Of a stretch of 9,843 bases of DNA, positions 1 through 6,037 are shown piece by piece. The translations under genes were made by a program, and so were the position numbers. The notes beneath the pieces were generated by a model, which searched no databases, was not told the DNA's origin, and worked only from the letters and a program-made list of their open reading frames with translations. This DNA is from Fimbriimonadaceae bacterium (GTDB lineage: Bacteria > Armatimonadota > Fimbriimonadia > Fimbriimonadales > Fimbriimonadaceae): the NCBI GenBank assembly GCA_022842565.1, contig JALHPH010000035.1:1-9843 (forward strand), given 5' to 3'. Numbering within the stretch: the first letter of the stretch is position 1; every line of letters starts with the position of its first letter.

Positions 1-1
1 C

Positions 2-70
2 GTGGTAGGATATGGTCTGGATGACGCGGGGAAGTTCCGCAACCTGCCCTATATCGCGCAGATTGTCTAA
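2..70 (+). CDS. hpt: Hypoxanthine phosphoribosyltransferase, 3' end only
   Basis: Only the last 22 codons are present, ending in TAA at 68-70; the gene starts outside the window. The peptide contains VVGYGLDDAGKFRNLPYI, which matches the C-terminal signature of hypoxanthine(-guanine) phosphoribosyltransferases (VVGYG(I/L)D...YR(N/H)LPYIG). The enzyme salvages hypoxanthine and guanine to IMP and GMP using PRPP, in the cytoplasm. It lies on the same strand as rho, 121 nt upstream, so the two could be cotranscribed or separated by attenuation in the rho leader. The catalytic loop and PRPP motif cannot be seen, so the call rests on the tail motif alone. Confidence 0.75.
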   Translation: MVGYGLDDAGKFRNLPYIAQIV

Positions 71-191
71 TCCGTACCGTCCGATTTCTCCTCCTTCTAA
101 GCCGATTATTTCTGGGCGTTTTGGCCCTCGGCACCCCTAATGGCGGGAGGCGAAGCTCAAAAATCCCCGGATCGTTTCTAAGAACACCGCA
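71..191 (+). promoter_or_regulatory. hpt-rho intergenic leader with C-rich, G-poor stretch (possible rut-like site)
   Basis: No good -35/-10 pair is seen. The stretch from about 69 to 113 is rich in C and T and poor in G (about 15 C to 5 G in 45 nt), with many YC dinucleotides such as in TTTCTCCTCCTTCT. In E. coli, rho is autoregulated by Rho-dependent termination in its leader at this type of sequence. That the same happens here is inference from composition and position. No clear Shine-Dalgarno sequence lies directly before the rho ATG; a GGGAGG-like run at 145-150 is too far away. Confidence 0.3.
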
Positions 192-1550
192 ATGACGCAC
201 ACATTCCGACCCCGTAAGTCGAACAATCGCGGACGTGGCAAGAGCCAGCGCGAAGGACTGCCCAAAACCGATCAAGCCGATCTCGAGGGCCTGCCCGAAA
301 TCGACTTTAACCACTACGACAAAATGACCGCTGTTGAGCTTGCGAAGGAGTGCAAGAAGCAGAAAATCAGCACGGACATGCTACGGTCCGAGGTCATCGA
401 ATCACTGCTCGAACGCGTGAACGACGAGTGGACCTATGGAAAGGGCATCCTTGAACTGAACAATGAGGGTTGGGGATTCTTGCGTCGTGACAACTACGCG
501 CCGGCACCCACCGACATCTACGTTTCGCAGTCGCAAGTCAAGAAATTCTCACTGAAGCAAGGCGACCAGGTCTACGGCCTCGTACGGCTACCCAAAGAGG
601 GCGAAAAATACCGTGGACTGCTGCGAGTCGAAAGCTGTAATGGCTTTGGGACCGCCGCTCCAGAGTCGCAAACTCGCCGTGAGTTCGAGCAGCTCACCCC
701 GCTTTTCCCCGATGAACGCATCCGAATGGAGACCGCGCCCGAGAACGTCGTGGCCCGCGTCATCGACCTGATTTCGCCCATCGGAAAGGGCTCGCGTGGT
801 CTCATTGTCGCGCCGCCCAAGGCCGGAAAGACGACGATCATCAAGCAAATCGCCAATTCCATCGCGATCAATCACCCCGATGTGGCGCTTCTTGTGCTGC
901 TAGTGGACGAGCGCCCCGAAGAAGTGACCGACATGCGCCGCTTCGTGAAGGGCCAAGTCATCAGCTCGACCTTTGATGAGCCAGCCGAGAACCACATGCG
1001 CGTGACCGAACTCTGTTTGGATCAAGCGAAGCGCATGGTCGAATGTGGCCGCGACGTGGTCATCCTGCTCGACTCCATCACCAGGCTTTCGCGCGCCTCG
1101 AACCTCACCATCAACCCCAGCGGACGTACGCTCTCGGGAGGCCTTGATCCGGCGGCGCTTTATCGCCCACGCAGGTTCTTTGGTGCGGCCCGAAACATCG
1201 AAGAAGGCGGCTCGCTCACCATCATCGCCACCGCTCTCGTCGATACCGGCAGCAAAATGGACGACGCCATTTTTGAGGAATTCAAGGGAACCGGCAACAT
1301 GGAAATCGTGCTGGACCGCGATTTGGCCGAGCGCCGAATCTGGCCTGCCATTGACGTGAAGCGCAGCTCGACCCGCCACGAGGAGAAGCTCTTCGAACCC
1401 GGCGCTCTGGAGGGAGTGGTGCAACTCCACCGCTTGTTGGCCAATCAGAAAGATACCGTCGAAGCAACGGACAGCCTTATCAAGCTGCTGAAGAGAACCC
1501 CCAACAACGCTGCGTTCTTGGAAAGCGTGCTGCAAAAAATGCGGGGCTAA
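192..1550 (+). CDS. rho: Transcription termination factor Rho
   Basis: 452 aa (E. coli Rho is 419). Rho is a hexameric RNA-dependent ATPase/helicase that ends transcription at C-rich rut sites. Visible in order: a basic N-terminal extension (1-40); a Rho N-terminal helical domain (about 44-77, [11 protein letters not shown]); an OB-fold RNA-binding domain with the RNP1-like GWGFLR (93-98); Walker [10 protein letters not shown] (207-215); the [10 protein letters not shown] segment carrying the catalytic Glu (239-248); Walker [12 protein letters not shown] (289-299); the Q-loop GGLDPAAL (316-323); and the R-loop/arginine-finger region through [14 protein letters not shown] (375-388). The ATG at 192 is the only Met or Val start after an in-frame stop at 138-140. 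There is no obvious Shine-Dalgarno sequence. The stop overlaps that of the convergent transglycosylase gene. Confidence 0.98.
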   Translation: MTHTFRPRKSNNRGRGKSQREGLPKTDQADLEGLPEIDFNHYDKMTAVELAKECKKQKISTDMLRSEVIESLLERVNDEWTYGKGILELNNEGWGFLRRDNYAPAPTDIYVSQSQVKKFSLKQGDQVYGLVRLPKEGEKYRGLLRVESCNGFGTAAPESQTRREFEQLTPLFPDERIRMETAPENVVARVIDLISPIGKGSRGLIVAPPKAGKTTIIKQIANSIAINHPDVALLVLLVDERPEEVTDMRRFVKGQVISSTFDEPAENHMRVTELCLDQAKRMVECGRDVVILLDSITRLSRASNLTINPSGRTLSGGLDPAALYRPRRFFGAARNIEEGGSLTIIATALVDTGSKMDDAIFEEFKGTGNMEIVLDRDLAERRIWPAIDVKRSSTRHEEKLFEPGALEGVVQLHRLLANQKDTVEATDSLIKLLKRTPNNAAFLESVLQKMRG

Positions 1551-2572
1551 TTGCCGCAGAGTTGTTTGTAAAGCGCGATCACCTTTCGCACGTAGTTCTG
1601 TGTTTCGCGGTACGGTGGTACTCCGCCGTGCCGCCGAACAGCGCCAGGCCCCGCGTTATAGGCCGCCAGCGCAAGCGTTAAGCCCTCGAAATCGTCGCCG
1701 GTGCGAGAGGTGTAAGTGCCGATGTGCTGGCTGAGCAGCTTCACCGTTCCGTAAAGGTTTTCGGTGGTGTCGTAGGCGTTGGTGACGCCGAGTTCGCGCG
1801 CAGTACCCGGCATGAGTTGCCCCAGTCCCATTGCGCCGGCGTGGCTTTTGGCGTTGGGATTGAATCCGCTCTCGGTGATCAGTAGCGCCATTACCAAACG
1901 GGCATCCACGCCGTAGTGCAGGCTGAATCCGACAACTCCCTCGGCGATGCGCGTGGCTTGCGCAGCCGAAACGCGTTTGTTGTAATTTCGAATGAACTGA
2001 GCATAGTAGGGCACCGCATCGCTGGGTGGTAACTGCCAGTCGCGGGTGGGGCGAACCACAGTATCCGACGCGACCTCTCGCACCTGACCCTGCATGGGCC
2101 GGGGCTGCGAGCCTCCGCGCGATGGTATCGGCCTCGTATTGCGGGTGGCCGGCTTGGCGGCCGCAGGGCGGTTCTTGGCTTCGTGGTTCGCGATCGTGCT
2201 CTCGTCGATGGCGCCCAAAAGTGTGGCTTCAAGCCCTGCATTTTCATGCGCCCGCGTGGCCCGCATCAGCAGCCGCGCCCGCACCGATTGGCCCAGCAGC
2301 CATTGCGGAATATGCCCGGCGCGCACGTGGACCGGCGTCCCTTCCAGGGTTTCCAGCATCAGCGTGCCGCCGCTATCCATGCGAATGCTGCCCTTGATCG
2401 TTCCGCTGACTTCCAGCACGCGCTCGCCCACAAAGGCCTGGAGCGTCGCGATCCCGACCGCCTGCCGGACTCCATGGTCGCGCCGAAGCTTAAGATACTC
2501 GGTCAGATTCTGCGCCGAGGAAACCCCTACCAGCCCGAGGGTAGCCGTCGCGATGAATAGTGTGCGGATCAT
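1547..2572 (-). CDS. Secreted lytic transglycosylase, SLT domain (GH23-like)
   Basis: 341 aa from the ATG at 2572, preferred over the in-frame GTG at 2596 because it places a signal peptide (MIRTLFIATATLGLVGVSSA) at the N-terminus. Residues about 30-125 form a beta-rich region resembling an OB-like barrel (EVSGTIKG, GGTLMLETLEGTPVHV), which I cannot assign to a family. Residues about 130-175 are a Pro/Arg/Ala-rich linker. The C-terminal SLT domain (about 185-335) shows MALLITESGFNPNAKS with catalytic Glu234, the GAMGLGQLMPGTA block (246-258), NLYGTVKLL (272-280), and LALAAYNAGPGAV with PYRETQNYVRKV. The family cleaves peptidoglycan glycan strands, leaving 1,6-anhydro ends, in the periplasm. 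It is convergent with rho and divergent from ocd. Substrate and cell-cycle role are unknown. Confidence 0.93.
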   Translation of the reverse strand: MIRTLFIATATLGLVGVSSAQNLTEYLKLRRDHGVRQAVGIATLQAFVGERVLEVSGTIKGSIRMDSGGTLMLETLEGTPVHVRAGHIPQWLLGQSVRARLLMRATRAHENAGLEATLLGAIDESTIANHEAKNRPAAAKPATRNTRPIPSRGGSQPRPMQGQVREVASDTVVRPTRDWQLPPSDAVPYYAQFIRNYNKRVSAAQATRIAEGVVGFSLHYGVDARLVMALLITESGFNPNAKSHAGAMGLGQLMPGTARELGVTNAYDTTENLYGTVKLLSQHIGTYTSRTGDDFEGLTLALAAYNAGPGAVRRHGGVPPYRETQNYVRKVIALYKQLCGN

Positions 2573-2578
2573 AGCAAT

Positions 2579-2584
2579 ATTGTC
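2579..2584 (-). promoter_or_regulatory. Candidate -10 of the transglycosylase gene, leaderless spacing
   Basis: On the minus strand GACAAT (4 of 6 to TATAAT) ends exactly 6 nt before the ATG at 2572. That would start transcription at or within a base or two of the start codon. No Shine-Dalgarno sequence and no good -35 are visible. The same 6-nt geometry occurs at ocd on the other side of this divergent region. Confidence 0.3.
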
Positions 2585-2654
2585 GGGAATTAGCACGGGC
2601 GGGACCAGCCGCCGACGACTAAACTACCCCATAAGACGCGGCAGGTACCTCAAT

Positions 2655-2666
2655 CGTCTGCAGACG
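2655..2666. promoter_or_regulatory. 12-bp perfect palindrome, candidate operator
   Basis: CGTCTGCAGACG is a perfect inverted repeat in the 157-nt divergent region between the transglycosylase and ocd start codons. It lies 64-75 nt upstream of the ocd ATG and 83-94 nt upstream of the transglycosylase ATG. Symmetric dyads of this size in divergent promoters are often bound by dimeric regulators. No regulator gene is next to it, and the binding protein is unknown. Confidence 0.35.
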
Positions 2667-2717
2667 TGTTGAGGATTCACCGCAAAACTTTCTGTTTTAG
2701 GGCTGTCCTGCATCGAC

Positions 2718-2723
2718 CATAAT
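2718..2723 (+). promoter_or_regulatory. Candidate -10 of ocd (CATAAT), leaderless spacing
   Basis: CATAAT (5 of 6 to TATAAT) ends 6 nt before the ocd ATG at 2730, so the predicted transcript would begin at about the A of ATG. The expected -35 position (2695-2700, TTTTAG) is poor. The intervening AGAGAG abuts the ATG too closely to be a normal Shine-Dalgarno sequence. Confidence 0.45.
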
Positions 2724-2729
2724 AGAGAG

Positions 2730-3773
2730 ATGAGTACGCCGATCACCCGATATCTTGACCTGAACGACATGCGCAGGTTAGTCGACACGGTGGGTCTGCG
2801 ACCCATGCTTGTTGCAGTCGTCGAGGCCCTGCGTGAGGATTACGCCCGCTGGACCGAGTTCGAGAAGTGCCCGCGCACGGCGAACCACCACCCGCTTGGC
2901 GTGCTAGAACTCATGCCGACCTCTGACCAAGAACTTTTCAGTTTTAAGTTTGTGAATGGTCACCCTAAGAACCCGGCGCTAGGGCTCTGCACGGTGATGG
3001 CCTTTGGCGCGCTCGCTAAAATGGACACCGGTTGGCCCGTGCTCCTGAGCGAGATGACCATCCTGACCGCCATCCGCACCGCAGCGACTTCGGTGCTGGC
3101 CGCGCAATCCATGGCCCGCCCCGATAGCAAGGTGATGGCGATGATTGGCAATGGCGCCCAATCCGAGTTTCAACTCATTGCGTTCAATGAGTTCCTCGGC
3201 ATCGACACATTCCGGCTCTACGATGTGGACCCGCTCGCAACCCAAAAGCTCCTGCGCAACCTGAGCCACGACCGTGCGCTGACCCTGGTCCCATGCGCCA
3301 GCACCGCCGAGGCCGTATGCGGAGCGGATATCGTGACGACCTGCACCGCGGATAAGGCCTACGCAACCATTTTGACCGACGCAATGGTGCAACCCGGCAT
3401 GCACATCAACGGCATTGGTGGCGATTGCCCAGGCAAAACCGAGTTGGAAGCGAGCATCCTGAAGCGGGCGCGCGTGGTCGTAGAATTCGAGCCGCAGAGC
3501 CGCATCGAAGGCGAGATTCAGCAGATGCCAGCCAATTTCCCGGTGATCGAGCTGTGGGAAGTGCTGACCGGCAAGGTCAATGGCCGCGCGTCAGCCGAGG
3601 AAGTGACGGTGTTTGATTCGGTCGGCTTCTCGCTGGAGGATTTCTCTGCGCTGCGGGTCGTCAATCGCCTCGCCGAGGAGCACAACATTGGCACGCCGCT
3701 CAACCTCATGCCGCTGATGCCTGATGTCAAGGACGTCTACGGCCTCATCCAACCTGCCGCTGTGGTTTCTTGA
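2730..3773 (+). CDS. ocd: Ornithine cyclodeaminase
   Basis: 347 aa, the usual length for ornithine cyclodeaminase (about 350). The enzyme converts L-ornithine to L-proline and ammonia, using bound NAD+ as a recycled cofactor. Visible motifs: SFKFVNGHPKNP (71-82) with the substrate-binding Lys73; the Rossmann-type GNGAQSEFQ (140-148) followed by a YDVD (164-167) strand end that would contact NAD; GGDCPGKTEL (230-239) with Asp232 at the catalytic-acid position; and FDSVGFSLEDFSALR (295-309) near the C-terminus. This set fits true ornithine cyclodeaminase better than the wider mu-crystallin/alanine dehydrogenase branch, which usually lacks GGDCPGKTEL. It stands alone, with its own promoter and a hairpin-rich 3' region. 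The ATG at 2730 appears to be leaderless. Confidence 0.93.
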   Translation: MSTPITRYLDLNDMRRLVDTVGLRPMLVAVVEALREDYARWTEFEKCPRTANHHPLGVLELMPTSDQELFSFKFVNGHPKNPALGLCTVMAFGALAKMDTGWPVLLSEMTILTAIRTAATSVLAAQSMARPDSKVMAMIGNGAQSEFQLIAFNEFLGIDTFRLYDVDPLATQKLLRNLSHDRALTLVPCASTAEAVCGADIVTTCTADKAYATILTDAMVQPGMHINGIGGDCPGKTELEASILKRARVVVEFEPQSRIEGEIQQMPANFPVIELWEVLTGKVNGRASAEEVTVFDSVGFSLEDFSALRVVNRLAEEHNIGTPLNLMPLMPDVKDVYGLIQPAAVVS

Positions 3774-3789
3774 GAGCTTCGTGCAACCG

Positions 3790-3803
3790 GGGCGGTGCCG
3801 CCC
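3790..3803. repeat. GC-rich hairpin downstream of ocd
   Basis: GGGCGG-TG-CCGCCC forms a perfect 6-bp inverted repeat (practically a 5-bp stem with a 4-nt loop) starting 17 nt after the ocd stop. No T-tract follows, so a terminator role on its own is doubtful. Confidence 0.4.
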
Positions 3804-3812
3804 ATGCTTCTC

Positions 3813-3845
3813 AGTGTCCGGCGATCAAAGTGATTGCCGGACACT
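3813..3845. terminator. 15-bp stem with triloop between convergent ocd and ychF
   Basis: The left arm at 3813-3827 (AGTGTCCGGCGATCA) pairs with the right arm at 3831-3845 (TGATTGCCGGACACT) around an AAG loop, with a single G-U pair. The position between two convergent stop codons suggests a bidirectional terminator or a stabilising 3' structure. The downstream T-rich stretch on the plus strand (TTGATTGCTTTTG) is interrupted, and there is no U-tract on the minus side, so efficient intrinsic termination is not certain. Confidence 0.6.
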
Positions 3846-3876
3846 TGATTGCTTTTGAAGCGATTGGTGGATTAAA

Positions 3877-3903
3877 GATCATCAACAGTTCATCTTGATG
3901 ATC
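3877..3903. repeat. 9-bp stem hairpin next to the ychF stop
   Basis: GATCATCAA (3877-3885) and TTGATGATC (3895-3903) are exact reverse complements around a 9-nt loop. The structure begins 5 nt beyond the ychF stop codon on the minus strand. It may protect the 3' end of the ychF mRNA or contribute to termination; no U-tract follows. Confidence 0.45.
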
Positions 3904-3907
3904 ATCG

Positions 3908-4999
3908 TTAAACGTTAAACCGGAAAAGCATCACGTCGCCTTCTTGGACGACGTAGTCGCGGCCCTCGCTACGGTATAGCCCCTTGTCCTTAGCGCCTTG
4001 GATGCTGCCGCATGCGACCAAATCCGTAAAACTCACCGTTTCGGCGCGGATAAATCCGCGCTCAAAGTCGCTATGAATCACGCCCGCGGCTTGCGATGCT
4101 GTCATGCCCTTATGAATGGTCCACGCGCGCGTCTCTTTGGGGCCCGTGGTGAAATATGTTTGCAGACCCAGTAAGTCATAAGTCGTACGAATCAGCGATT
4201 GCAAACCACCCTCGCTCACTCCTAAAGACTCTAAGAACTCAGCACGATCGGCCTCTGGCAATTCCACTAACTCGCTTTCAACTTGCGCGGAAATCACAAC
4301 CACTTGGCTCCCCTCGGCAGCGGCGTGCGCACGCACTTGCTCTACCCAAGGATTGCCCTTCGCCAGATCGTCCTCGCTCACATTCGCCGCGTAAATCACG
4401 GGCTTTTTGGTCAGCAGCCCCAGCGTCTTGACCGCCTCTTCTTCATCCGGGCTCAGCGGAACCAATCGGGCGGGTTTGCCCTCGTCCAGCACCGGCATAA
4501 TGCGCTCCAGGGCATCTACTTCGAACTGAGCCTCGCGCTTTTGACGCGCATCCTTTCGGGCCCGCTCAATCCGCCGCTCAATCTGGCCCATGTCGGCATA
4601 AATCAGTTCTAAGTTTATGATTTCGATGTCGCGCATCGGGTCCACAGAGCCCGCAACGTGGATGATGTCGTCATTTTCGAAGCATCGCACCACGTGCACA
4701 ATCGCATCCACTTCGCGGATGTTGGCCAGGAACTGGTTGCCGAGCCCCTCGCCCTTGCTGGCTCCCTTCACCAAGCCCGCGATGTCCACAAACTCGACGC
4801 GCGCCGGTAGAATCGCCTCCGAATTCGAGATTTTGGCGAGGACGTCCAAGCGCTCGTCGGGCACACTCACCATGCCGACATTGGGCTCGATGGTGCAAAA
4901 AGGAAAGTTCGCAGCCTGCGCAACCGCATTGGCCACCACTGCATTAAAAAGGGTCGATTTGCCAACGTTTGGCAGCCCAACATTACCGGCTCTCAGCAT
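3908..4999 (-). CDS. ychF: Ribosome-binding ATPase YchF (Obg family, Ola1-like)
   Basis: 363 aa, identical to the length of E. coli YchF. The family comprises P-loop NTPases that bind ribosomes and prefer ATP over GTP. Visible: P-loop GLPNVGKST (8-16); the Phe-Pro-Phe-Cys-Thr switch I region (32-36); switch [22 protein letters not shown] (72-91); NVSE (206-209), the altered G4 motif that replaces NKxD and underlies ATP preference; an alpha-helical coiled region around 130-170; and a C-terminal TGS domain (about 275-362, [20 protein letters not shown]) ending in DVMLFRFNV. The start ATG at 4999 gives the family's normal short N-terminus before the P-loop. It is divergent from pdxH with 69 nt between the start codons and convergent with ocd. 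Confidence 0.97.
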   Translation of the reverse strand: MLRAGNVGLPNVGKSTLFNAVVANAVAQAANFPFCTIEPNVGMVSVPDERLDVLAKISNSEAILPARVEFVDIAGLVKGASKGEGLGNQFLANIREVDAIVHVVRCFENDDIIHVAGSVDPMRDIEIINLELIYADMGQIERRIERARKDARQKREAQFEVDALERIMPVLDEGKPARLVPLSPDEEEAVKTLGLLTKKPVIYAANVSEDDLAKGNPWVEQVRAHAAAEGSQVVVISAQVESELVELPEADRAEFLESLGVSEGGLQSLIRTTYDLLGLQTYFTTGPKETRAWTIHKGMTASQAAGVIHSDFERGFIRAETVSFTDLVACGSIQGAKDKGLYRSEGRDYVVQEGDVMLFRFNV

Positions 5000-5010
5000 G
5001 GGAAGACTCT

Positions 5011-5016
5011 ATTGTA
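5011..5016 (-). promoter_or_regulatory. Candidate -10 of ychF (TACAAT)
   Basis: On the minus strand TACAAT (5 of 6 to consensus) ends 11 nt before the ychF ATG, predicting a leader of only about 4 nt. No Shine-Dalgarno sequence is seen before this ATG, and the -35 position shows no clear match. Confidence 0.45.
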
Positions 5017-5068
5017 CTTGAACGGCGTGATTCTCCCGGACCGAGTGCGGTAGAAAGAGGGAAGTGCC

Positions 5069-5701
5069 ATGAGCGATGCTTTTGTGGGAGTCCGACAATC
5101 TTATGACTGGGGTGTTCTCACGAAAGACAACTTGCCCGATCAGCCCTGGAAGCTCCTTTCGCAATGGGTGACCGATGCGCTTCAAGCAGGCAACCGCGAA
5201 CCCAGCGCCATGAATCTGGCCACCGTCTCGGGCAGCGCTCCCAGCAGCCGCATGGTCATCCTGCGCGGGATTGACGAGCGTGGACTCACGTTTTATTCCC
5301 ACCGCACTAGCCGAAAAGGGCGCGAAATGGATGAGAACCCGCATGTGGCCTGCTGCCTTTGGTGGCCCGAAACCGAGCGACAGGTCCGCGTGGAAGGCGT
5401 GATCGAGGTGCTCCACGCTGCCGACGCCGAAGCCTATTTTCGGGGCCGACCCTATGACAGCCAGATTGCAACGCTCGCCAGCCCGCAGAGCGAAGAAATA
5501 GCCAATCGAGAATGGCTGGAGGCAGAAGTCGCGCGCCTACGGGCGCTCCATCCAGAAGAAGTTCCGATGCCAGAACGATGGACGGGATACTTCGTGCGGC
5601 CCTCGCGGTGGGAGTTTTGGCAGGGACGCCCGGCCCGCCTTCATGACCGCTTGCTGCTAGAGTGGCAGGGCGTGTGGCAGATAAAGCGGCTCGCACCGTA
5701 G
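5069..5701 (+). CDS. pdxH: Pyridoxamine 5'-phosphate oxidase
   Basis: 210 aa (E. coli PdxH 218). This FMN-dependent homodimer oxidises pyridoxine or pyridoxamine 5'-phosphate to pyridoxal 5'-phosphate, the last step of PLP synthesis and salvage. Visible: the N-terminal substrate lid with YDWGVLTKDNLPDQPWKLL (12-30); the FMN-binding block RMVILRGIDERGLTFYSH (61-78) and TSRKGREMDENPHVACCLWW (80-99); RQVRVEG (104-110); and the C-terminal PdxH signature RPSRWEFWQGRPARLHDR (177-194) with the terminal RLAP. Presence of both halves favours true PdxH over generic pyridoxamine-oxidase-like flavoproteins. An AGAGGGAAG Shine-Dalgarno-like run lies about 5 nt before the ATG at 5069, in contrast to its divergent neighbour ychF. 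It is followed by a 336-nt region before mraZ. Confidence 0.96.
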   Translation: MSDAFVGVRQSYDWGVLTKDNLPDQPWKLLSQWVTDALQAGNREPSAMNLATVSGSAPSSRMVILRGIDERGLTFYSHRTSRKGREMDENPHVACCLWWPETERQVRVEGVIEVLHAADAEAYFRGRPYDSQIATLASPQSEEIANREWLEAEVARLRALHPEEVPMPERWTGYFVRPSRWEFWQGRPARLHDRLLLEWQGVWQIKRLAP

Positions 5702-5813
5702 CGGGAAAGGGCTGAGTGGAGATCGGGTGGGGAGTTAGCCCCAGAAACATGTAGACGCATGCCGATTGGACTGGGTGCAACCTAGTATAAATCCGGAGAA
5801 ATCTTCGCAAATC

Positions 5814-5871
5814 ACCCTGCGCGCACCCTGTTTTTCCCATACTTTTCCCAGTTCCACCCAATATAATCCCA
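5814..5871 (-). promoter_or_regulatory. MraZ operator: six helically phased NCCCN boxes
   Basis: On the plus strand, boxes ACCCT, ACCCT, TCCCA, TCCCA, ACCCA and TCCCA begin at 5814, 5825, 5835, 5846, 5856 and 5867, giving steps of 11, 10, 11, 10 and 11 bp. Read on the minus strand the last four are TGGGA/TGGGT direct repeats with 5-6 bp spacers and the first two are degenerate (AGGGT). E. coli MraZ is known to bind TGGGN direct repeats with 5-bp spacers upstream of mraZ. The array lies directly upstream of the gene for this regulator and covers a TATAAT. Autorepression is inferred from this overlap. Confidence 0.8.
5862..5867 (+). promoter_or_regulatory. Candidate mraZ promoter -10 (TATAAT)
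   Basis: A perfect TATAAT lies between the last two MraZ-type boxes and shares one base with the final box. The -35 position (about 5839-5844, ATACTT) is a poor match. Transcription would start near 5874, giving a leader of about 160 nt before mraZ. A regulator bound to the array would cover the promoter. Confidence 0.6.
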
Positions 5872-5895
5872 TCCAAGTGGAGGAGTGATCCAAGG

Positions 5896-6006
5896 ATGGT
5901 TCGCTCGCTCTTCTCGCAGGGCGGGGATCCTGCACAGTTAAACCTGGGTGGGCTGAGGGCCAAGGATCGGTGCTCAGCTCATCTCTATTCTACGAATTCT
6001 TTGTAA
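5896..6006 (+). CDS. Possible 36-codon leader ORF upstream of mraZ
   Basis: The ATG at 5896 follows a strong GGAGGAG (5879-5885) at a 10-nt spacing. The frame stays open for 36 codons to a TAA at 6004-6006, 31 nt before the mraZ ATG. The predicted peptide begins MVRSLFSQGGDPAQ and ends STNSL; it has no signal, membrane segment or motif I recognise. It sits about 20 nt downstream of the predicted transcription start, so it would be the first thing translated on the mraZ transcript. It could be a leader peptide, a small protein, or chance. No homology is known to me. Confidence 0.35.
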   Translation: MVRSLFSQGGDPAQLNLGGLRAKDRCSAHLYSTNSL

Positions 6007-6037
6007 GTTTTGATACACAAGTTGTGCGGAAACGCCG

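Larger units (their letters stand above)
5702..6037 (+). promoter_or_regulatory. 336-nt pdxH-mraZ intergenic control region
   Basis: This gap holds, in order: a stretch with a weak GGGCT/AGCCC inverted repeat after pdxH (no T-tract, so not called a terminator); a lone TATAAA at 5786-5791 with TTGGAC only 14 nt upstream; the phased MraZ-type box array (5814-5871) with an embedded TATAAT (5862-5867); and a leader of about 160 nt with a 36-codon ORF. A short CACAA-G-TTGTG dyad lies in the last 30 nt before mraZ. There is no recognisable RNA gene. CCAAGGAT occurs twice in the leader (5890-5897 and 5960-5967), meaning unknown. Confidence 0.6.

Noticed and set aside
900..1535. 211-codon open frame antisense to rho
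   Set aside because: It lies wholly within the strongly conserved rho gene on the opposite strand, has no recognisable domain, and is explained by codon bias in GC-rich coding DNA.
2094..2672. 192-codon plus-strand frame antisense to the transglycosylase
   Set aside because: The peptide is low-complexity Arg/Ser/Pro and mirrors the transglycosylase codons; the signal peptide and SLT motifs on the minus strand decide the strand.
5705..5744. Terminator after pdxH from GGGCT/AGCCC and GGGG/CCCC pairs
   Set aside because: The stems are short, alternatives compete, and no T-tract follows on either strand.
5307..5963. 218-codon minus-strand frame across pdxH and the mraZ control region
   Set aside because: It overlaps the PdxH signature region and the MraZ-type boxes, and shows no protein motif; an antisense shadow.
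5868..6037. Structured RNA gene (RNase P RNA, 4.5S RNA or riboswitch) in the mraZ leader
   Set aside because: Several short GATCC/GGATC complements exist, but none of the conserved core sequences of these RNAs is present, and no extended stem could be built.
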